Source: Talinum fruticosum
Lineage: Eukaryota > Streptophyta > Magnoliopsida > Caryophyllales > Talinaceae
NCBI GenBank assembly: GCA_021018815.1
Contig: JAITYX010000002.1
Location: forward strand, 13,051,001 to 13,115,000
Length of the DNA: 64,000 nucleotides
Reading direction: 5' to 3'
The position numbers and the translations under genes were made by a program. Position 1 is the first letter of the stretch, and each line of letters begins with the position of its first letter. Below are positions 12,930 to 22,980 of this stretch, piece after piece. The notes beneath the pieces are model-generated. The model was not told the origin of the DNA, did not search any database, and worked only from the letters and a program-made list of their open reading frames with translations.

Positions 12930-14952
12930 GAAGATACAGTACTTGACACACTGCATATATCATGCTTAGTTACTTATGGTGTGAATGGAGTATAGAAGTT
13001 AATCATGAGATTCTAGAAAGCATTGAGATAATGCCCCAAGTTTTGGGGTTTCCACGGGCAATTAAGTGGCCCTCCTCTGAACTAGTAGTTCCTAATTTGC
13101 CAACATCAGTTGTGGGAATTACGTTGTATACTGCTGCATAATCTAGACCAAGTGCTGTTCACACAACGAAGAATTTCAGAGCAGATAAACGTTGACATTG
13201 TCACATCATGAGAATCAACATAATATGCTGTTCCTTCAAGGTTGATTTAGCCAACAAGCTGCAGTGATGTACCTTCCAAGCATGAAATTGCTTGTAACAT
13301 TAGCTTTGGTAAAAAATTTAAAAAAGTTTCTTTGAAGGCTCCTTCACAGCTGAAACTTGCAGAGAGTGATGTGAGGAGTCCTTCAGTACCTTACTCATAA
13401 AAGCATTGCATGTCTTCAACACGAGTTTGAATAGCAAAGAGATCACCAAACAAAAGATATAACCAAATTCATTGCTTGAAGCATAGTTGGAAAAAATTAA
13501 GGTTTATTGGGACCTACCAGCTTGATTCTGTGCAAATAACTATCAACCGTTCAATTCGAGTATCTGTTTATCTTGATGGATATAAATGGCACCCTAATTG
13601 AACTAGTGAATGAAAAAGGATAATATGTGTGATTAATTGTGAAAATTATGAATAAAAAAGGTGATTATATTATTATACACCGTCTATCTTATTTTATCAT
13701 TTTCTTTTACAACGTAACAAATAATTTTTAAGCTTAATTGTGATAAGGTTTTTGACTATTTTGCATCAAAACCTTTATTATTTTTAATTTTATGAACGTT
13801 ATGTTTTTAACTATTTATGTTAGGGGAAGAGTCAAATTGAATTTATGTACTAGACCTCATTGATTCAAACATTTATTGAACTTATTATTCTCAGAGAACA
13901 GTTGAATGAATTGACTCATTACCTCTATACAAACACTTCTGTTTTTCTTTCTTTCTCTTTTTAATTTTACATTTTACTGAAATCGAGCTACCATTGGCCT
14001 ATATTAAGAATAAAACTCTCCCGACACGGATTTTCTCCATTCATAAGATTCAAACCCGAGACCTTACGTAAGGGAAATAAGTGTATTGTTTATTAAACGA
14101 GATAAAGGCCCAACAATGAGTGAGACAGCATACCATAGTTCACAAAAGTGTAGATAGGCCCAACAATATGTGAGACGCCATGGTTCACCAGACTAGCATA
14201 TACTGATCCAACAGCGTAAATAATAGACTTCACAAGTTGGATGGGCCTATTTGATTGTATCCATATAACTTCTTCTCTGCATCGTTCCAATTTTATGAGA
14301 TGTATACGAAGAGATTATATTCATCTAATTTCTTAATTTTAATTTTTAATTATTATTTTTGATCATGTAGAAAGTGTTTAAAAATTAGCCTAATATTTTT
14401 GAATTTTTAAGGAAAAGAAAGAATAAATGTAGTGTACAAAGAGTGGGGCATATTATTTATTTAGTAAATAAAGTATTTATGAAAGGGGGCATAGATATTA
14501 TTGAAAAGGAGTAAAAATTGTAATAATAATGAAACGCATGGGACGCAGGCAGCATAAACATCTCCATCCCTATTTGTCTACCACAACCAACCGCAGCCCA
14601 TTTCGAATATCTCTGTTTTAATTCCAACTTCCTCCATCAAAATTCATTTCATAACCCACCCACCATGTACGTTTCTCATTTTTGCTATTTGCCTTATATT
14701 TGAAATTTTCATTGTAATTTCATGAATTATAATTTATTTTTTTATTTTTTTATTTAATCTAATCATCTAATGTCATGTCACCGGCTACAATAAACTTTTT
14801 CACAAGATATAGGAGGTATATTAAAGTTAAATATAATGATGAATAAGTTCCTATTATGATTGTCTTAAATAAATAAATAAATAAAAGGACAGAAAAATTA
14901 CTATATTATTTAAAGGAAATCCCAAGTTTTTGTTGAAGGGCAATTGGTGTAT
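12930..14952. other. Intergenic region upstream of the BBE-like gene
   Basis: No coding gene is seen. At 13985-14075 the minus strand carries a box B-like CGGGTTTGAATC (14049-14060), perhaps an old tRNA-derived element. At 14105-14195 a unit of about 50 bp starting AGGCCCAACAAT is present twice. The part from 14290 to 14950 is AT-rich. Confidence 0.4.
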
Positions 14953-14970
14953 TGTTCAAAGTTATTTGTT

Positions 14971-15197
14971 TTTTTTTTTTTTTTTGAAAGGGGTAAGTAC
15001 ATCAACAATAAGAAGCCCTTCTCTCGAGGATTCTACCTATGTTGTCCTCCATGAGAATGGAGAGCAGGGGAGGGAGAGGAGGAAAACTAAATCGACACAA
15101 GCGAGAGGCGTAATAAGCCCGGATCTCACAAGCCAATCCGTGACTTTATTCCCTTCTCTCGTATGAATGCTCGAATGACAACACTGCTACAATACTA
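14971..15197 (-). mobile_element. 5'-truncated LINE fragment with poly(A) tail and target duplication
   Basis: On the minus strand the element reads from about 15197 to a poly(A) tail, seen as a T run at 14968-14985. Translation of the minus strand near 15150 gives NKVTDWLVRSGL, like the end of the RNase H domain of plant LINEs. Direct repeats of 18 bp with one mismatch flank it: TGTTCAAAGTTATTTGTT at 14953-14970 and the same with C at one position at 15198-15215. A short tail end, poly(A) and a long target duplication are the marks of target-primed reverse transcription. Confidence 0.75.
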
Positions 15198-15254
15198 TGT
15201 TCAAAGTTATCTGTTACAAAAGGTTAATTTCTTTTTTCTTTTGTTTGGTGAGAA

Positions 15255-15303
15255 CAGTTTATTAATTTCTTTTTTTTTTTTAAGGTCAGTTTATTAATTT
15301 CTT
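15255..15303. mobile_element. Minimal poly-T retro-insertion between perfect 17-bp repeats
   Basis: CAGTTTATTAATTTCTT occurs at 15255-15271 and again at 15287-15303. Only 15 bases lie between them, nine or ten T followed by AAGGT. This is what a LINE-driven insertion looks like when almost nothing but the poly(A) tail was copied. Confidence 0.6.
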
Positions 15304-16440
15304 GATACTCTAATCCGTAGACTTTGAGGTTTTTTGGGAAATATGTGTCAATAGAATCAGTGCTTTTCGAAGTCTTTTTGACCATTAATTAAAAAAAAAA
15401 AGAAACAAAATGCCCAAATGCCAAAGCTAAGGTTCACGTTCTTTCGTTGCACCTTTTATCCAAAGCTATTCACATATTTTCAGACAACAATGGCCCAAAG
15501 TTAAAAGGAAAAAATCTTTTATCTTTTATAATTACTTTGTTAAATTTCTAATTCAGACAATATCTATAGTATAAACCTATAGCAGATCTAGCAAATAAAG
15601 TAAAACCAGCTTTTTTATTATTAATAATTACTTTAACCATTAAATACCGGCAAAGAAGATTATCAAAAAGTTTACTTTAAAATATTTAAATCAAAAATTA
15701 ATACTCTCAGTACCGTCGCTGATTTATAAAATTACGTAATAAAAAAATTATAAAATTATATTACAATAAAAGTATTTTTTAAAATAAATTATTAATAATT
15801 AAATATTAGTTAAAATTTACAATTGTACTTTTACCAAACTCGGGTAGAGAAATGTCCATCTTTTTCCTTTTTGTTTTCTGTTTTTTTCCCCTAGGTTCCT
15901 AGATCCTAGGCTAGCCGAACAAACCCTAGCAACCACTTATAATATAAAAAATCTTGGATAAATCATTGCCACGAAATATAATCTATTATCTAAATTTTCT
16001 TTCAAAAAATAATAAAGAAAAAGAATTCCATACTGGACCTCAAGCATTAAGTTAAAGCCCAAACCCCAAGGCCCAAAAACTTCCAAACCAAACCGCCTCA
16101 CTCTATACTGTGAATGAGGACGTGACTCACGTGAGCTCATAAAAATCTCCTGCTTTGTCTGGTACAGACCCCTTCCTGCTTACTTGTCAGGCCTTCCACC
16201 ATTTTGAAGAGTCAAACCATCCCCATTTCTCTCTCCTCTATTTTCAGATCCACAAGATTTTTTTCCATTTGGCAACAAATTTCCGCCATGAAAATGAAAT
16301 TTCGACCTACAGATTGATGATATTCAAATTTCAAAGCTGATCGCGATTACGACGCAGATAAATACATATTAATATACGTAATGAAAGCGACATAAATAAA
16401 TATAGAAGTGCCAGGAAATCGATGAGAAATTAAACTAATA
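15304..16440. other. AT-rich intergenic region downstream of the cyclophilin gene
   Basis: No gene is seen. The sequence from 15500 to 15830 is strongly AT-rich. The interval 16100-16440 is less biased, and the cyclophilin 3' UTR probably lies in 16440-16641. Confidence 0.4.
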
Positions 16441-16641
16441 TTATTCCATTGGCCCAAGAAAGAACCGCCATGACCATACCCACAACTCAACACACACTCA
16501 CACAATCACTGATGACAGAGACAATCACATTCTCTCTCCTCACTCACTCTCTAATAACCCTAACAATAACTCGAAGATGGAAGAAGAAGAGATTAGATGA
16601 TCGAAATCAAATTTCCGATCAGATCAGATCAGCCCGTAGCT

Positions 16642-17160
16642 TCAGCAAAGCTGGCCACAGTCGGCGATGACCACAGGCTTGGCGGTCCTTCCAGAGCTGG
16701 AACCGACCTTCTCAATGGCCTTGACCACATCCATCCCATCAACAACCTGACCGAAGACGCAGTGCTTACCGTCGAGCCACTCGGTCTTGGCGGTGCAGAT
16801 GAAGAACTGCGATCCGTTGGTGTTAGGGCCGGCGTTGGCCATGGAGAGGATTCCGGCACCGGTGTGCTTCCTAACGAAGTTCTCGTCGGCGAATTTGGCG
16901 CCATAGATGGACTCGCCTCCCGTGCCGTTTCCGGCGGTGAAGTCGCCTCCCTGGCACATGAATCCGGGGATCACTCGGTGGAAGGTGGATCCCTTGTAGT
17001 GGAGGGGCTTCCCGCTCTTGCCGATCCCCTTCTCGCCGGTGCAGAGGGCGCGGAAGTTCTCGGCGGTCTTGGGGACGACGTCGGCGTAGAGCTCCATCAC
17101 GATCCGGCCGGCGGGGTTGCCTCCGACGGACATGTCGAAGAACACCTTAGGGTTCGACAT
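16642..17160 (-). CDS. Cytosolic cyclophilin (peptidyl-prolyl cis-trans isomerase)
   Basis: Cyclophilins isomerise Xaa-Pro bonds and bind cyclosporin A. A single uninterrupted frame of 172 residues starts at ATG 17160 ([20 protein letters not shown]) and covers just the cyclophilin domain. The catalytic segment [14 protein letters not shown] holds Arg62; the cyclosporin-contacting Trp128 (TEWLDGKH) and SQFFI are present. The insertion KSGKPLH at about residues 48-54 is the plant 'divergent loop'. There is no targeting sequence, so it should be cytosolic, like the intronless Arabidopsis ROC-type genes. Coding GC content is much higher than in the flanks. A good TATA box lies upstream (17267-17274). 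Confidence 0.97.
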   Translation of the reverse strand: MSNPKVFFDMSVGGNPAGRIVMELYADVVPKTAENFRALCTGEKGIGKSGKPLHYKGSTFHRVIPGFMCQGGDFTAGNGTGGESIYGAKFADENFVRKHTGAGILSMANAGPNTNGSQFFICTAKTEWLDGKHCVFGQVVDGMDVVKAIEKVGSSSGRTAKPVVIADCGQLC

Positions 17161-17266
17161 TGTTTGCTTGAGGGGAGAGAATTCTAGGGATTTTTCACGG
17201 GGATTTGGGAATTCTGTTTTTCCTTTTTCTAGGGTTTGTGGATGAGTAACGAGGAGGTCAGGATCC

Positions 17267-17274
17267 TTTATATA
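17267..17274 (-). promoter_or_regulatory. TATA box of the cyclophilin gene
   Basis: The minus strand reads CTATATAAAGG about 107 bases upstream of the ATG at 17160. It is a near-consensus plant TATA box at a normal distance for an 80-base leader. Confidence 0.7.
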
Positions 17275-17299
17275 GAGGGCAAGTTTTGAGGGGGCGTTT

Positions 17300-19440
17300 G
17301 GTAATTCAGTATCATCTCATCTTGACCGTTCGTAGTGGACACGCGGCGAGTCAAGGAAGGAGTTGATTAACCATGGTTGGGGTTTGGACTGAGGCGGTTG
17401 GGTCAAGTTTCAACCGTGGTCAGATTAGGATAATTATTCGGATATCCCTTTTTATCTTTTTTCCTTTTTTTCTCGGTTTTCGGATTCGTTTTGGTCTTGG
17501 TTACTCGTTACATGCGGCCTGAGCGCGTCGTTTTGTGTGAAAAAGACTACCAGTAGGGCTTTTTTTCCTTTTTTCTTTTTCTTCTTTTTAGTGGTTGATT
17601 GAAAAGATCTTATTTGATATTTTTTCTTTTTTTCCAGAAAGTTTTCCTGAAGTCGGTCTTCATTATCACGCATAGAAGAAAAGATCAAGCTCTAATGATT
17701 TTTAGAATCCCATGGCTAAAAATATATTTTTCTTTTCTTTTTTTTTTTCGGGTCGAGGGGTGAGCTAAAATAAGGTTGATTAATCTAAAATCTAAACATT
17801 TATAATTATTTATTTCATCAATTGAGATATTTAAAGTGTTAAAATCTAAATTTATTATTATTATAAGTCATATATTAACATGTAATAGAACTTTAAGAAA
17901 AATTAGGAACTTACAAATTATATTTTTAGGAAAAAGAAAAAGCAATGAGAGTAGCTTTTTTCGAATTGAAGTCACAAATAAATATATATATTTTAATAGC
18001 ATAAAAATATAAATTAAATACAGTGGCTTGCAAAAAAATATATATATATTTATGATTTATGACCAATCACTTTTTAATATTTTTAGGAATCTTTTAAAGC
18101 AATTTCCTACAAATGATTGGAACAAAAATTCTTTTTGGTGGTCTTACTATAGATTCACCCTTGCTCATTCTTGCCCATCCAAATTCAAAGCATCTCTTAT
18201 TTTTCTTCAATATTTTTAAACTAAATTCTCAATAAAGACACTATATTCTCATAAATCAAGCCAATTTTGTGATTCCTAATTTAAACCACACAGGAGAACA
18301 ACTCAAAAATAATTATATTGGTACATTAACAAATTTTTTGATCTCTTTCAACAAAGTTGCTCATGTAGTATATGTGATATTTTTAGACCTTTTATAAGAT
18401 GATCTTGGACAATAGACCCGAATCATAAAAAATAACAAAAAAATTCCTTTTTATCCCCTCCCCACATTTCCCTCTCGTTTCCCTTCAGTTACATATAGTT
18501 GGATACTTACAAGTTCTGAGTCCACAATATAACTTCTGTTTTAAACCCCTAAAAAATTAGATAACATAGAATATATAAATTCTTTATATAAAGTAAAGAA
18601 AAAAAAGGTAATTCATTGGTCAAGGCTGAAATGAAAATTACTAATCAAATATGACAAGAAAAATAATTAAGTTTTTTTTTTTTTTTTTTTGAAGGAAGAA
18701 AAATAATTAAGTTAAATCAGAAAAAGTTTGTTAGCCTCACCAAATATTCGTTTTAATAGGTGACCTCCTTTAGTGGGCATTTGCCTTTTATTTAGGCCCA
18801 TATTCATCTCCTCCTCAGAATCTCCTTTTTAAGAAGTGTGAAAATGAACGGAGGAAAAATACATCTAATCAAAACATACCCTAGTTGCTTAATTATCTGG
18901 TTATCAATAATTTCATTCATTTCATATTCACGGTTTTCAAACATACCTTTGTTTTTCCCCAATTATTAAGTCAATCTTAGCTGAGTACATAGTTACGCGT
19001 ATTCTTGTGAGAAGAGACATCTAACATTTACTTCTTTTTGAATTGAGGACGTAGTCTCATGGATCTCAAACCTATGACAAGATATCTAGCAATCATATGT
19101 TCGCGATCTTTTTCTGCATTTGCATACAAACTGTTTCTGTCAGATCCTAAATCAGAATTAGCTTACCATGTAGACGTATCAACTATGTGTTATTCTGTCT
19201 ACGGCGATACTCCAATAATCTAATCACAACAGTGTTAAATCACCATCGTAATATCAAAGAACTTGCGGAGGCCAGAGTAATTTTGAACAAGTTTCACATT
19301 ACAGATTATCACACACTGCAAATCATACAAGAAAAAGGGCATGTTGTAGCTCAAACAATTTTCAATTAAAAAATAAAAAACACTAGAATACTTCACTTCA
19401 ACCCTCATTCAGGTACACACAGTTGCCCTGAATGTTAATG
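17300..19440. other. Intergenic region between cyclophilin and the proline-rich protein
   Basis: No gene is seen. The stretch is AT-rich with many homopolymer runs. It holds the cyclophilin promoter (to about 17450), one minimal poly-T insertion (18656-18713), and the likely 3' UTR of the proline-rich protein gene (19440-19566). Short ORFs at 18028 and 19187 have no recognisable features. Confidence 0.5.
18656..18713. mobile_element. Minimal poly-T retro-insertion between perfect 18-bp repeats
   Basis: AAGAAAAATAATTAAGTT stands at 18656-18673 and is repeated perfectly at 18696-18713. The 22 bases between are a run of T followed by GAAGG. On the other strand the insert reads CCTTC then poly(A), like the last bases of the LINE fragment at 14971 (CCCCTTTC then poly(A)). 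Confidence 0.65.
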
Positions 19441-19566
19441 ATTATGGAGGATCTATATGAATGAGTTTAAGAGTTTTATTGCAGAACAAATATCACAACT
19501 AGACAGATGTATGTATATATGAAAATGATGTGGACTCAAATTACAAGTCTAAGGCAATGGAAATTC

Positions 19567-21056
19567 TCAAGGATGAGGAAAGAAAGGCAGGTTTTTCAAC
19601 TTGGGGAGATCAAAGACCTTTGGAGGGAATAAGGGGTGAGGTGGGAAGTTAGGATACACTGGGATAGGTGGCTTCTTGAACACTGGAATAGGATGAGGAA
19701 ATGGCTTCTTGAACACTGGAATAGGATGAGGGAATGGCTTCTTGTATATCGGTAGAAGTGGTGGAAGGGGCTTTTTGTAGATTGGTATGGGCGGAGGAAG
19801 TGGCTTCTTGAATATGGGTACGGGTGGACATGGCTTCTTGTATATTGGCACGGGTGGTAAAGGCTTCTTGTAAATTGGTATGTGTGGAGGAAGTGGCTTT
19901 TTGTATATGGGTACATGAGGATGAGGGAGTGGCTTTTTGTATATGGGCACATGAGGAAGTGGCTTTTTGTATATGGGTAGATGAGGAATTGGCTTCTTGT
20001 AAATTGGAGGAAGCGGCTTTTTGAATATGGGTACATGAGGAAGTGGCTTAATGTGAATTGGAGGAAGTGGCTTTTTGAATATGGGTACATGAGGAAGCGG
20101 CTTTTTGAATATGGGTATTGGAGGTGGAAGTGGAAGTGGCTTCTTGAATTTTGGGATAGAGGGGAATGGTTTCTTGAAAAATGGCTTCTCTGGGTGGAAG
20201 AGCTTGGGGATGGGCTTCTTGGGGAAAGGCCATAAGAAGGCTGATGCGCAAGTCAATGGCGAGAACTTCAGTTTCCCAACAGGGCTAAATGTGTGTTTTC
20301 CATCAGACTCTGACACAAAGGTTATTTTAGAAGACTCGAACCCGTTATCAGTTGGGCATACTGCATCTGATGCACTGTGGAGTTGTGCATAACATTCTTC
20401 CTTCAACTTCCCATTCTCCACTAGCTCTTGGGGAACCTCAACTCGAAACTTGCCTTCTTCATCGAGCTCCCCAGTTCCTCTCGTTTCAATCTCCCCATTA
20501 GCGTGCTTGCAGTCAATAGTGACTTTAAGCCCTGCACATGTAACCACGGATCATGGTTACTTAACTACTTTTTCAGCATAACCAACTTTTTCAAATCTAA
20601 TCAAATATCAACAAACCATAATAAACTAGATGTGGCCGATGAGTTATGAGCCAGACCCCCGAATGGGATTTGTGCATGAAAGGAAGCCTTGGGCTAACTG
20701 AATCCAGTTATAAACACACAAAAGCATAAACCCACCATCCCAAGTCCCAACTCAACTCATTTAATTAGGATGGTTGTGCTCAGTAGCCCGGCAATGCTAT
20801 AAACAAAGGCTCGGTCAGTTGTGCTTGATCTTGATTTAATGAAAAATACGTTCAACCATAATCATATTACAAAAACTAAAGTATATGTTACCTCTGAAAG
20901 CATGGCTATTCTTCACGCTGTTCTGCTTACAATCAGCACACTCCCGACCCCGACAACCTCTACTGTCTTTTGATGGCCATAACAGAAGCTAGCAGCAGCT
21001 AATAGGATCAAAAGGAGGCCAGGGATCGTCTTTTGAGAGATGGTTAATATGTTCAT
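19567..21056 (-). CDS. PRP4-like proline-rich cell-wall protein with Ole e 1 domain (one frameshift)
   Basis: These are secreted structural proteins of the cell wall. Exon 1 is 21056-20892: a signal peptide (MNILTISQKTIPGLLLILLA..) followed by TVEVVGVG, then ECADCKQNSVKNSHAFRG in a shifted frame. One extra base at the CCC run 20943-20945 (plus strand) repairs this and brings the total to 1131 bases, 376 residues. Exon 2 is 20531-19567. Its first 100 residues form the cysteine-bearing Pollen Ole e 1 domain (GLKVTIDCK, EECYAQLHSA). The rest is about twenty units of the type P-x-P-I-[FY]-K-K-P-L-P-P. The layout is that of Arabidopsis PRP2/PRP4. Lys and Tyr in the repeats suit wall cross-linking. 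The intron sits at the same place, just before the GLKVTI segment. Confidence 0.9.
19660..20150 (-). repeat. In-frame tandem repeats coding for the proline-rich region
   Basis: Units of about 30-42 bases, reading GGCTTxTTGxAxATxGG on the plus strand, repeat across the second half of the proline-rich protein exon. The unit keeps the Lys-Lys-Pro-Leu-Pro core. Copy number in such arrays varies easily by slippage. Confidence 0.85.
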
Positions 21057-21185
21057 GAGGAACGCTCAATTTAAATGCTCACAAAAAGTTGTAAGAGCTC
21101 ATTGAGAAGATTTAAGCTTCTTCTGAGTTCGAAATTCTGTCAGTGAGCACTTCTTGGATAGAAAACTGACAGGCCTTGAAGCTCG

Positions 21186-21193
21186 TTTTATAG
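21186..21193 (-). promoter_or_regulatory. TATA box of the proline-rich protein gene
   Basis: The minus strand reads CTATAAAA about 130 bases upstream of the ATG at 21056, a good core and distance. Confidence 0.55.
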
Positions 21194-21199
21194 TGCTAA

Positions 21200-22450
21200 T
21201 TGTGCAATCGTGGCACGCCTAGTCATGATAGTTCACATGAAGTTGAAGGTCCCTGCATTAAGTTGATGCAAGAATTAGCCTGCTAAAACAGGTGGGAACA
21301 AACAAAGGCTGTTTTCCTAATTGAATTAGCTATCTCAACTGCACCAATTGCCATGAAATGTGACTTTTGTGGCCCTCTCCTCCCTTCATACCTACTAATT
21401 TGCTCTCATTAATAGTCACCTCTTTCTTAAGAAATATCTTTATCTGATTAATGATATGGTCTATCTATGGAAGAGGTCAAAGCAAACGGATACAAGGAAC
21501 AAATATGGTACAGTTTGATTTGATTTGGTTTGGTTTGGGTCTTCTCTTACAGGTAAAGAATGCTGGTGTACGAGGATGCCTTGATCGCAATTAGGACATC
21601 TTTATACCTCAATTTCACGTCAGTTTATGGTTTCTGTACATATGCATTCGATGACAAACTCCAAATGTGCTACATTTTAGAAAATGTATACTGTTAATAT
21701 TCTGCTGTACAATGTGCATTCTATGACAGACTCCTAATGTACTGCATCTCAAGAAACTTACATTGTTATTGTCATATTCTGGAGCCTGGACCATAACATA
21801 GCTCAAAGAAAAGCACGTACACGACTCAAGGATAACTACCACACAACCAAATCTGATCCTGTCAGTATTTGATGCTTGGGAGTTTGCGAGGTCAAGTATC
21901 CTTAATCTCATTCCTATTTATTCAAGAATAATTTAGCAGTGAGCCACTGACCTCCATGATACGGGCTCAGGGAAGTCGATCTTCAGTACTAGTACCGGAA
22001 ACCCAAATTGACCTGACCCAAACCAAAATTTTAAACAGAATTATTCTTTTTGCAACACAAACTCACTAGACCAAACTTTGGTTGATCCAAACCCAAAGCA
22101 ACCCGAACCAAACAGACCCTAATTGATGTTGATTCGAAAAATGATCCAAAGTTAGCACGTACCCGAACCAAATGACCTGTTTGCCAGTTCTAAGTAGCTC
22201 ACACAATCTAGCCTCCATCTCCATATGATCTTTGCTTGCTGTACTAACTTGAATTGGCAATTAGATGATGGTCCAATCTTGAATCATTAATCAAGGTTGA
22301 TAGTGTCATTCTTTCGTCTTGTATTAATTAGTTACCCCAAATCCTCCAACTAAACTAAGTAATACCGCCGCATAAACAGCATTTTGAAACAGTAAGTGCT
22401 GTGTAGGTCTGAAAATCATGAGTTAAAGGAGAGGCCATGTTGGGAATTGT
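21200..22450. other. Intergenic region with degenerate ACCCGAACCAAA-type repeats
   Basis: No gene is seen. From about 21960 to 22195 there are irregular repeats of the form ACCCxAACCAAA, ending in GACCTGTTTGCCAGTTCTAA at about 22176-22195. On the minus strand this end resembles the start of the similar repeat at 60437 (both TTAGAxCTGGCAAA). A 53-base unit at 21645-21740 (CATTCxATGACAxACTCC) is present twice. Confidence 0.4.
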
Positions 22451-22980
22451 GACTCGTACTGCAAAAGGAGAATACCAACTACATTCGACCCATCTATTTT
22501 CCTCTCCTAGTGCCCTTACCGGACCAAACCTTGTGATTTCATACTGGAATCATAGGGAACGGCCTTAAAATTCCTCGATTCATACAAGCTGAATAAAGAA
22601 CCAAACACACAAACATTCTCTACAATCCCAAAATAAAGAACCAAACACACAAACAGAACTGGAATCGCACAAAAAGAAGCAACCAGTTATAGCATGGAAA
22701 TGGCAAAATTGGTATGACTGGAGAAAAATCCTCGGGCTCTAAAACTGCTTTTAAGCATTTGTACTGCTAGTTCTGTAAGTAAAGACGAGGGAGAAAAAAG
22801 ATGTTAGTACATGCCGTCTCCCAAACAGTCAAAGTGTAGGCTTTTTACGCTTTACTCTAGAAAGACAAGTACTTCACTTCTGTTCTAACAAAATTAAATT
22901 TGAGTGCTCCGGATTTCGAGTTACAAGAGTCTGTACTAGACTAAAGTTCTTCGTTGATGGTGTTGCCATGATGGAGTATT

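Noticed and set aside
16597..17187. 196-codon plus-strand ORF opposite cyclophilin
   Set aside because: It is antisense to the cyclophilin exon, whose GC-rich third positions keep the other strand open.
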